Source of the DNA: Anthopleura xanthogrammica
Lineage: Eukaryota > Cnidaria > Anthozoa > Actiniaria > Actiniidae
Length of the DNA stretch: 64,000 nt
Direction of reading: 5' to 3'
Assembly (NCBI GenBank): GCA_964019055.1
Contig: OZ025208.1
Coordinates: forward strand, 2,358,001 to 2,422,000
Shown here: in pieces, positions 46,201-58,200 of the stretch
Numbering within the stretch: position 1 is the first letter of the stretch
Layout: each line of letters starts with the position of its first letter
Notes under the pieces: generated by a model
Told to the model about the DNA's origin: nothing
Database searches by the model: none
Seen by the model: the letters and a program-made list of their open reading frames with translations, nothing else
Program-made: the position numbers and the translations under genes

Positions 46201-49200
46201 AAGGGGACCTGCTAAATCTTTCTACGGATTTTTTTCAATATATTTTCTTCTTCTTTTCGAGTAGTCGTTCCGTTATTAGTTAATCGCAACACGTCAAATA
46301 TCAGGAGAAAAATCTTGTCTAAATCTCTGTAGACTTATAATATACCTTGAATACCACATGATCAGTTATTAGACCGCTACCTGCCTTCTTCCCAACCCCC
46401 CCCCCCCCCAAAAAAAAAACACACTAACTGTTTCTAGGGTTAGTCAAATAGTTTGTAAGCCTTCGACGTCTCTTTTAGCCTATTATTCGCATGAGAGCTC
46501 CCGAACTCTTTTGAATGCATTGGTTTTCTATTGAATTGCGACCATCTTTGACGAACCGTGGCCCTTAGATAGAACTAAGAAGCGAAAGCCATGGGCTTTT
46601 ATGACACGGCGGTCATGTTTATTCCCACGAGAGTAAAAACTTTTGTTTGTAACGTTCTGACACGCCTCAAAGCGAGGGCAAGGGGACCTGCTAAATCTTT
46701 CTACGGATTTTTTTCAATATATTTTCTTCTTCTTTTCGAGTAGTCGTTCCGTTATTAGTTAATCGCAACACGTCAAATATCAGGAGAAAAATCTTGTCTA
46801 AATCTCTGTAGACTTATAATATACCTTGAATACCACATGATCAGTTATTAGACCGCTACCTGCCTTCTTCCCAACCCCCCCCCCCAAAAAAAAACACATA
46901 CCCCCCTAGAGCGTTGGTTTTTGGCCTGCAATATCATTCTGTGTTCTAATACTGGATTTAAACATAATTTCGACCTCAGTGAGAATTATTACTTATAAAG
47001 AACGAAACGAAATTTAACAACTGAGAATTGATTACCAAAATAAGAATAGAAAAATTGGTAGAATTTTAAATCTTCTTAAATAAAAAAAAAAAGCCAGATT
47101 AACTGAAAAAATGATATATTTTTCATCAATATTCCATTTTTAATTCAAGTAAAAAATCAAATGGACGAATGATCCACGGACCCTAATACCTAAACATGCC
47201 TATAAAAATGTTTTGAAATGTCCTGTATTATCTTGTGTTTCAATGCGCTAGTTTTTCTAATATATTGGCTGTTACTTATATATCTGCGTAACGTAAAATA
47301 TAATCTCAGCAATGTTTAATAATATCTGTGTTTTCTTTTTTACCAGACACAAATTTTCTGTAAAACGAATCTCTATATTCAGCGGATACTCCATGCAAGG
47401 TGTTGAATGTATCCGAGTAATAGAACCACTGTACATGTTATTACCTTTACTTTGCCACCACTTTGGTACATAGTCCAGGTGCTACTGTCAATAGATGTTG
47501 ATATCTTGTATTCTGTAGTCCATACATTGTTATATGCATTACCTTGCGTAGCTACGTCACGGATGACAAACATTTCTCCCAAGTCTATCTGTAGATAGTC
47601 ATTAGGGTCAGTATTGGTCTTTGGTGACCATCCCACTTCCTTTCTATTCAGTCGTGCATAGTGTGGTTTGTAATTGCTAATAAACTGTGAGGTTGCCATA
47701 AACCTGTTATCTGGTATGATGTTCCTTTCAGATACACCAATCGGATTATCTCCCCATTCTGTGGGAACAGAAGACGGTTTGTTAAAATATTGAACATCAA
47801 AACTCATACAAAATTCCACACGGGTTCATCTTCACCTTTGTAATGACTAGTCATTTTCCATAACATCATTTTGAATTAAAAGGCTTAAAACTTAGCTAAA
47901 TGTTGTTTGTGCCATTTCTTGAGGCTGTTAGCGGTTTCACGTGATTTCAATAACCTTTAAGCTATTTCTCCTAATTTTTGTTTCTCCATATAAACAATTG
48001 TTTCAAGACTTTTCATTCAAAATTTCCATGTAATGAGAAAATGAACATTCTCAGAAACATTGCTTTATAAAGGCTACACATCTATGGCGCTTGGACTTCC
48101 TGTGGACTCACCTTGTTTGTAGACGGTACAATACTTTGAAGGACAGGTTTGAACCCTTCTCGGAAATTGATAGACGAAATATTCTTTGCACTTTCGTATT
48201 TTTACGATAGTTTCCTTAACACAGCACCTGTCTCCTGACGCAAAGCAGAGTTGACGTTCAACCACTCCATCTTCTACTTTAGGAAGTGGGCCATTTATCC
48301 AACCCATGTATTTAGTAGAACAAAACGATTTACCCTTTATACACCATCTTGCCAACTGGTTTCCAGCATTATCTACAACTCGGTACCATGCTGCCGTGGA
48401 AAGATTATCGTCACAACCTCTGAAGGTTTCGTCTTCTGCAAAAGTGTCTTCTCGACGATCTGAATAACTGAGGGTTTTGTAGTCATGACATTCTTCATGT
48501 GCTGCAATGACGTTACAAGCAGAAGTTTTATCGAGATCTCTCTCAGCCATTCACACAAGAATGCATTGAAATCTATTAAAAATCCCGTATCCAACACATC
48601 ACTGTTGTTTTTACCATAAAGACCAAGTTTTTTTATTTGTTGGGAGATGTATAGATGAAATTTAAAGCGTGTTCTTACACGTTCGAAATTGAGTGACTTT
48701 TAATTTTCACTCTATTTGCTATTCGCGATTTTCGCATTCCCCATAATGCTTTGCTTTTTAGGGGTAACTGTACAAAAAAACCGTCCTACCATAATTAAAA
48801 GTTCTTCAATTGAATTTACACTATACCTGCTTTTATATGTAAAATACTGATTACAAGTTCATTCTAAGTTAATTTTTTCATGTTCAAAACCTCAAGAAGT
48901 TTAGTGTTACAGAATTTTGAGTAACTCACGAAGAAGTGCTCAACGTTTTCAAGTAAGAAAGGCGATTAATTTCTTTAATTTCTTTTTGATTCTGGCTCTT
49001 TTTGATATATAGAGGATATTACATGGTCGCGCGGAGATACGAATTTTATCTTCGAGTGTTGATGTTATCTCTCACGAGTGAGCGCAGCGAACGAGTGAGA
49101 GATAATATCAGCACGAGAAGATAAAATTCGTATCTCCAAGCGGCCATGTAATGTTCTGTTTATTATATGAAATCTTCAATGAAAAATAATGGAGAATTTG

Positions 49201-52200
49201 AGACTTGCTGAGCAAAAATTCGAAATTTGACACCACCAGTGTTGATATAAATCGTATCCCCACTGGCCACTGGTGGGAGTGGGGATATCAATTTTATCAT
49301 TTTGATGTCACTCAATATCACACTCTATTTCATATAATAAATCTTTATATATCATAAGATGCATTTGTAACACCTTGTAACCTGTTTTCACATAAATGTC
49401 CAAATTTTCGAGTTGTTTACCACCAATAACCTATAACCCCCACCCCCCCACCCCACCCCACCCCCAAAAAAGCATTGTATTATGAGGAATGTGAACATGG
49501 CGAATACGATGAAAAATTCAAATAAAAGGAAAGCAGAACACAGAAAAAGAAGCATGGACCACCAAGTAGCGTATCCAGGGTAACGTTAACGGCAGAGGGT
49601 GGAGGGTATCCTAGGCTGCCTTTGAACAACCTTTATATTGGCAGTTTATTTCTATATCTTTCCGAGGAGAGGGATGATTCACAGTGGTTAGTGGGGAATA
49701 ATCCCCTTTCTTCTTGAGAAATAATGGATACTTTGTTGCTTGATAGCCTTGCCCATAAGATAAATGGTCTGTACCTGGAATCTTTAGGCAAGGCTCCTTT
49801 GAAAATGTTGAGCTATTGACAGTTAGAATGGCATTGCGGTGGTCCTTTTGTCCGTGTATCATTATCTGAAAGAAAGCAAAATTATTACAGCAAGTAATAA
49901 AACGACTCAATGCCTTTTAATGGGCAAATATACTGTATTGTGTGTTTCAAGTATGATTGCTCTTTCAGGTCATATGTGAGGATTTACCACAAAGGTGCCT
50001 GGCAGTGAGGGAACTAACTAAATTTTAGGGTCTATTTGAGTCGAAATATTCTAAATAACGAAAAAGCAACGCAACAGGATTTCAATGTATATTTTGTTAT
50101 GATTCCATATTGGTTGAAAATTTGCCTAAACCGCCGATTCATCATATACTAGATTTTTTGTCACAGATCGTGTGCAATGCATGTGCAAATGTATCGATGT
50201 AAACTAGAATAAATTATATTGCCATATCGGCTGCTGTAAGAGATGGAAAAAGTGTAGCTAATTTTTTTTTCTTGAGATTATTTATTTATTTGACTACCAA
50301 AACTTTAGATAAACTTCATTTATCCCCTTCTCTACAAAGGTTAAGAGGAGATGTCAGCAAAAATCGAACATACGCCGGCAACAGTCAAAAGTTCGATTTC
50401 GCTCATATTTTGGTATTAGGTAGGCCTATATGCGAGATATATCATGAAATGTTTCATTTGTTGAAATATGGCTTCATTTCCGAGAAAAACGAGAAAAACG
50501 AATTTGTCAATAATTGACCCTTTGAGAGAGCCAAAATATACTCCAATTTCGGGGGGCTCGCATGCCTTTGCAAAGATATTTACATGTTTAATTATTAAAC
50601 AACTGTTTTATATAATGTTTTAACTTTCAAAATCTGAAATTTCATTGTCTTCCAAAAAATTCATAACGATGAAAAAAAATTATTTACCAGGGTACTTTGA
50701 CGCCTTTGTGAAAAGGAAAGAATTTTCAAAAAATGTTTTCACCGTGTGCTAAATAAAATAAAAGGCGGATATTAAGAAAATGAAAAGTCGAAATAATATT
50801 CTAATCGTGATTAAAAGTTTTTTGGGGGTTTTTATTCTGCGACGAGAAATAAAAATTTAAAGTTATATAGCAACCCTTTTTACTGCGTCGCTTTAACTTA
50901 TCAGAGTAGTCGATCAAGCAGCGGCCATGCCGTCGAAAGGTGCGTGGTTCAAATGCTGCACAAGCCATATCATGTATTATTATATAGACACTAGTGTTAT
51001 ACTGGGAAATAGGCCGCTCGTATTTTTCATACGAACTCCATCCGGGAACTCAGTGACTTATTTTCAATATCCTCACACGTGAAGATATCGAGGACGTCAT
51101 TTCAAATGTTTTCCCGCTCACTTGAACGCGCGTTGTGTAGTTTTTGTTTGCTGGTGTGTCTATATAATAAATAAGAAAATTAAACGTTGGCTTGAAAATT
51201 CAAAGTTTATCTTCTCGTGTTGAAAAAATATTTCACCACTCGAAGATAAACTTCATTTCTTCGCGCCACCGTTTAATATTTTTTGACGTGTTTTTTATTC
51301 AAATGTTACCTTGATTGATATTCTATAATCAAACTTCCAACCATTTATGATGCTCATTGTGCAGAATTAAAGTAATAATCTATTTTTAACTATAAAATTC
51401 GGAATTTTGGGCACGAATTCCGTTAAATCGGAAAAACCCTAATATTGCATATATTAGGGTTGATATAAGGTTTTTTTTTGAAAAATACGTTGTCGCTGAC
51501 CGTCTCCGCAACTGCGCAATTGGAACGAAACTGAGTATGGGTAGAAATCGCTAAGGCGCTCAATTATTCGCTCTGAAGTAGTTGTCTTTCTTTACTAATA
51601 AAATGATAGAATCAGCAAGCCTTTTTAAAAATGTATGTTTCTTTTTGCGAAAAGGAAGACAAAAGTCAATATGACTAATATACAGTCACAAAGGTTCCTA
51701 ATTTTGAAACTGTTTAAAATTCATTAAAATACTATTACGCCAGCGAATGTTTGTGCTGTAAGACCGGCGCTTATTTAATCATTGAAGAATTCAACCGTTT
51801 CAGTGATTTCTACCCATACTTCCTTTCGGTCCAGTCGCATAGGCTTGATTCGGTGGACGACAACGTTTATTGAATTGACTGTATATCATATCGCATTATA
51901 AAATAAATTGGATAGTACGCAGGCTCTAATTGGCTGATAGGCATGAGGCTATGTTAACCCAGTTTTGATGTCAAAGGTTTGGATGAGTTTGGAAATTTGT
52001 CAAAATGTTTGTTTTTTACTTATTTTCTTGTTCTTAAACATTAACTTTGAAATGAAAATACCGTAGTAATATATGAAATAATGCATTTAAAGTTATAAAT
52101 CTCTGAAGCATTGATGAAAAAATGGAGAAAAATCCTTGCAAGTACTATTAAAATAATTCAGACTGCAGTTTTTGCTTCATCCGCGTGGATTACAGACAGT

Positions 52201-55200
52201 AATTTTTTTTTTATCTTATTTTTTTATAATATTTAAACAGGTTGCCCAATTCAGCATAGCTGGTTTAAACTGGGACCTGTATAACTAAATCTAATAAAAA
52301 TGCAAGAACATTAAATACAAATAGTAACACAAGACGAAAAGGAGTACGAAAAGAATTTGCAAATATTTGAAGTGGCTTTTCAGTGTCGTTTTGAATTTGG
52401 AAAAATTAGTTTCGTGTCAAATTTTGGTGGGCAGGAGATTCCACGTTTTGACTGCGTTAACCCGGAAGGAGCTCTGATATTTAGAAGTACGGGCTAGCGG
52501 CATTATCAGAGGACCCTTATTTCGAGTGTTGTAGTTATGTATGTCTGATGAAAAAATAAATTCGTTTAGTAGATAAGAGGGGGCTAGGTTACTGGTACAT
52601 TTGTGGACTAGTAGACATATATTATATGATCTTCTACACACTGGAGACATGAGCAAGAGAAAGTATTGCCCACATCAATCTGGTCAGTTGATTTTCACCC
52701 CGCCCTCTATGACTCTGGCTGCACGACGTCGTAATTTGTCTAGGTAGCCTTTGTTGACTTTCCTGCAGCTATCCCAGACGGCACTACAGTAGTCATAGAG
52801 GGGTAAAATCATAGCATCGTATAGTGTGATGGATGCCTCCCTGGGAATGACCTTACGAGCTTTCCGCAACATGCCTATCTGTACTGAAATTTTAGAGGTC
52901 ATGTAGTCGATGTGGTCATCCCAAGAGAGGCATGGATCAAGCATTAGTCCTAAGTACTAAAATTGATAGACTCTTTCAAAAAGAGAGTCACGTGCTTTAA
53001 CTGTAACATTATTGCCTTTAGCTAGCCTTTGGTGGATACCTAGCAACATGATTTTTGTCTTAGTGTAATTTAGAAAAAGGAAATTTTCGTCGAGCCAACT
53101 AATTATATTAGTAAGATCATTAGATAAACGAGATTCGATTTCACTAACAGTTTTACTACTGAAAAAAAGAATAGTATCGTCAGCATAGAGCTGAATACTG
53201 CAATCATTAACTACTGAAGGGAGGTCATTAATATATATGATAAATAATAAAGGCCCTAGAATAGATCTCTGAGGGATTCCAAAATGGATAGGTTGAGGGT
53301 CAGAGACCACTCCGTTAGTTACAACAGATTGTGTTCTGTTTGTTAAGTAAGCGTTCAGCCATACCAAGGCAGAGTTCGAAAAACCCAGCAAAGATAACTT
53401 CTTGATCATGAGGTTATGGTCCAAGGTGTCGAAGGCCTTGCTTAGATCTAAGAAAACCATACCGGTAAGTAGGCCCTTGTCCATGTTGTGGAGCACGCGG
53501 TTTGTCATATCAATTATACTTGTTGTAGTTGAATGAAGTGGTCGAAATCCAGACTGCAGATTAGATAACAGTTTGTTTTCCTGAAGGTAGGTATAGATCG
53601 TTTGATGAATAGCACGTTCCATAATTTTCATGAAGAATGGCATAACAGAAATTGGTCTGTAGTTTGCAAGGTCAGATTTTTGTCCAGATTTGTAAACAGG
53701 AGTAGCCATTGCGTGTTTCCATTCCGATGGGATGGATCCCTCGTCGATAGACCTGTTTATAAATAATGTTAGGGGTCTTGCAAGTTCCACGGCACCGTCC
53801 TTAATCAAACGTGCCGGGATATTCTCTAAACCTGTACATTTGGATGTCTTGATTTCTTTAAGGTTTTCTTTAATGAACTCCTCGTTGTTATTGTCGAATT
53901 TGAACTTTTGGTGTATGCAATTAATGGGGAAATCCAGTGGATTGCGACACGGATTGTAGGGTCTGCCTCAGTTTCATGATAACTGTCTGAAAGTAATGGG
54001 AAAGACCTTTTGCAATGTGTGTAGGTTCATAAGTTAAACCAGCTGTAGTTTCCAAGCAGCAAATAGACGCAGACTTGGTAGAGGAGGAGATGACAGATTT
54101 CAAAGTTGTCCATAAACGATTTGAGTCTTCCTTGTTTTCATTAACGATGTTTGTGTAATAGTCCTTTTTTGCATTTCTTATCAGACTGGTTGTTGAATTT
54201 CGCAAGTCTGTGTACTTTTGCCATTCATCCGGAGATTTTGTTTTTTGTGCTTTACGGTGATGAAAATCACGTCTATTTATTGTATTTCTGATTTAATTTG
54301 TTAACCACGGCAGACTGGCTGCACGCGCTCTCTTAGTTGCAAGTGGCACGTCTTTATTTATTATATCATTCAGCTGAGATTTAAACTCCAACCAAGCGTC
54401 GTAAACTGTCAAAGAGGTGTCGATTTTATCCAAAGTGGCCGTATGCAAATCTTCGATGAAACTGTTAGATGAATAATTCTTGAAGTTTCTGTATGTTATT
54501 GTTTTTGATGATCCGCGAGTTTTTTTTTTTTTTTTTTTTGCGCGTCTTATCAGATATATAAGCGAATGATCACTTATAGAACACGGAATGACTCCTGAAG
54601 CACGTATCTTATCAGGATCAGATGTAAAAGCCAAGTCAATCAGCGTCGAGGACCGTTCAATTATCCGTGTTGGTGATTTTATTAACTGAGTAAATTGATA
54701 TACAATAAAAAGTTGTTTGAGGTATCTTGCTTCAATGGAAACCGGTTTGGGTAACATATCTTGATTAAAGTCCCCGAATACAAGCGTCTCGAGTCCATCA
54801 GTTGAAGTCTGTTCTAAAGCATTTTCAAAATCATTTTTGAAAGCATAATAATCAGCATTGTGAGATCTATAGACAGAGCAGACTAGAGTTTTTTTCTTAT
54901 TAGGAAGAGTGATTTCAAGCCAGGTTGCCTCGATGTTTTGACTAATATCAATTCGCTGTCGCGCCATACGTTTAGTACTGTAATAGATAACAATTCCTCC
55001 TCCTCTCTGTTCAGTGGCTCGATCTGTTCGTACAAGGTTATACCCTTCAATGTGAAGTTCAGATTCAGCCCACGAAGAGTTGAGCCATGTTTCGCTAAGG
55101 CATAAAATATCAAACGGGTTTTCGTTCAGAAACAGATAGAGTTCATCAAGGTGTTTAGGAAGACTTCGTATGTTAAGGTGACCAATCTTTATGCCAGAAG

Positions 55201-58200
55201 AGCTGAGGTCCGGTTGAATCCAACCAGGGTTTGGAGAGATATCACCAACAAGCAGGATAAGAGCTGCTAGAGAACAGTATTGAAGTATCTTGAAAGTTTT
55301 AGACAACTTCCTTGACTTGGGTGAAGCACGAGATTTCCGTTTTGTACACACTTTGGCTTGAGGCTTCGCTGATGCTAGTAGATTGCCGCCAAAAATGGAA
55401 CATGAGATTGATTGAGCCCCTTTACATGTTTCTAATGGCATTAGCCCATTCAGAACAATGTAGAAGAGGTAAAAAATATACAATTTACACGGAGCGCCAT
55501 TTAAAACGCCCGCCATCTTGAAACACCAGTCACGCATGCAAATAAAAATAGGACTTTTTTTACTTCATTTAACACGTAAATAAACAAAAATTGAAGTCTT
55601 AAGTGGCACAAAGTATACAGTAAATAACAAAAACTTATGAACAATCTTTCAGAGACAAAAGACAACACATGAAAGCACAGATCAAGAAATGCTTTTACTT
55701 GGATAAAACTAAGGAGAATTCCCAGTAAAGTCTTGGTTGCCAGATGTCTTCTGTTCAATATTTATTAAGTATGTGCCTTCACATCACTTCTTAGAGTGTC
55801 CTTAGAGTCCTCAGTGTGTCCGTAAACAAAGCGAAGATCTAGAAATCATCGCCTCCTTTATCGTCAAAGACGACTCACAACTTTTTCGTTTTCCAAATTT
55901 TGACTCTTTCTCATCGTAATGCCTTTTTCTAAACGATTTCCTGCACCATCCAGTTCATAAGTACTTTGCTGATTGATTATCTTGTTCATGTTAACGGTTA
56001 TACTTTATAAAAATCGAATAAATCAACTGCTTTTTTTGTTGATTCTTGTCAAACTTTTTCGTCGTTTTTTCAGCATTGGAAAGGTGCCGTTGAGGATTTC
56101 TATGAAAGGACGTGATTGGTCGAGATTGTCTGTTTGCACGTAGAAAAAATGTGGAGTTTTATATTCAAATAAGTTTCGTGTTTTCCTGCTTAATTATTCT
56201 ATTTATTTTATAAAAGCTATAGAAGACGTTTTCTCTGTGTTTACATAGCCTGATAGCAACAATCGGGGGATTGGGAAAATTCTCGATGGTTATGGGAACC
56301 CTCGACTACGTCTCGGGTTTGCATAACCATCTCGAATTCTCCCAACCTCCCTTCGTGTTGCTATCAGGCTATGCAAAAACGAAAAAAGTTTTATATTGCT
56401 TAATTGGTGAGAGGCGATCGCTTATATAATCTTACTAAATATATTTTACCACTTATAACTTTTACATAATTTTGATTTATAATTATCTTATTATTTCCCT
56501 GAATATTGTTGCCGGTAAATACATCGTTTTTAAGTCGAAAAATTTCCATTACATTCATTGTTAATAAACCGCCTTTGTTTTTACTATCACCATTTTTATC
56601 ATCGTCATCATCATTATCATCGTTATCGGTAGTTTCATCAACATGACTATCTTCATCATTGTGGTCGTCATCATCATCAGGTGTGGTGCGACTGCCGAAA
56701 GCAGTGTTGCAGAAAAAGAATCGGGATTTACTCAGTCTGCGTTGTATACAGCAAGTTTTATCGTGTAAGCACGACCTGTAACGTTGCTGACAATTACATT
56801 ATGTTCTTATACTGCTTGCAAAGACATCTGTGATGTATGTGTGTAACGTTTCTTAATTACTATTATTGTTGTAATATCATGATTATCTCGGGGTCCATTG
56901 TTTCCAGAGGGATGTTTAAGGTCTAACATCCCCCTGGATGAATAGCGATGAGGGATATTTAGTCTAAATATCCCTCATGAATATAATCATGAGGAATATT
57001 TAGTCTAAATATCCCTCATCACTATTCATGAGGTATGGTCCCTCATATGACAATCACCGGGACCATGGCTGGGTCGCATTGACCCAATCGAAAATTTTGC
57101 GCAATGACTCTGGACTACACACTATTGAACACCCCAGCACTTGTGGGACCCATTGAATAATCTTTGCACATAAGTTGACTAGCCGATAATTTTTCTTACT
57201 ATTTGTGACGTAATCAAGACGGTTTGAAAACACTTCATTAATACCGCTTTAGGCCAACTAAAGTGAATTAGAATAAAGCACTACGAATGAATGAATGAAT
57301 GCTGGTTCAATTCGCCATTGTCGCATTTAACAAAGGCAAATGCCCTTATAAAGTATGCCGCATATGAACAGCTTTGTAAAACTTTGTAATTTATGCATCG
57401 TACGAAAGCTAACATATTTCCTAAGAGCAGTTTTATTCCTCGGTAATCATAATATTACAAACTAATAGCATGACTTGAGGGTGATAAGTGATTGTCCCCT
57501 CAAGCCTCGGGAGGTTTAGTTAAAGTCCCGACGACTTCAACAAAACCTCCCTCGGCCTTGGGGACATTTAATCACTAATCACCCTCAAGTCATGCTATTA
57601 CTTATAATAATTAAAAACACAATCGCAAATGACACTATTGAAAACTCTATCGCCATTAAACGTTTTACCCAGCAGTTCCCTGTATGTTTTGACGTGAACA
57701 AAAAATGGGGATTGACGATTTGTTTTAGTGCTAGGTGTAACTTACTTGTAAACGCTCTTGTTTTTCTGGGATTGGTAGTTGGATAAAGGTCCATTTATCA
57801 GTGGCACTTGTATAGTTCCAGTCCTCTGTACTTCCACTCTCTGTTTGGAACTCTACAGATAATTTTCTACCAAAATATTTTCTTCCACTGTAAAACCACA
57901 ATCGAAAGCATCGCCATCCTTCTGCTTTTGGACGAATGAGTGGACTTAGCTTAGCCCAACTACATTCGCCATTAGCATCTTCATAACATGATGGATTTCC
58001 TGGAAACAAAAAAGTGTTATATCCTTTAACCTCTACCTTTTTTTATCCTAGATTTGTTTGTTCAAGATGCGATCTCTCGCTATAGTTCTTCCCGGTCGTA
58101 GGTTTCGATGTTGTGATAACGAAACCTACGACCGAGAAGAACTAGAGCGAGAGAACAGGGTCAGGTGTATAATAAGAACAACAATATCGTGCAACATGTG

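Noticed and set aside
47379..47444. Extension of the discoidin exon beyond KVK ([17 protein letters not shown])
   Set aside because: A donor (gtaata) lies right after KVK and the true second half of the domain is at 45,042-45,186. The extension is intron read-through.
48373..48597. Alternative frame starting [20 protein letters not shown] as the beginning of the D8C exon
   Set aside because: It follows an AG after TTTTTAAT but is out of frame with the D8C domain. The ttgcag acceptor at 48,502-48,507 fits the phase of both neighbours.
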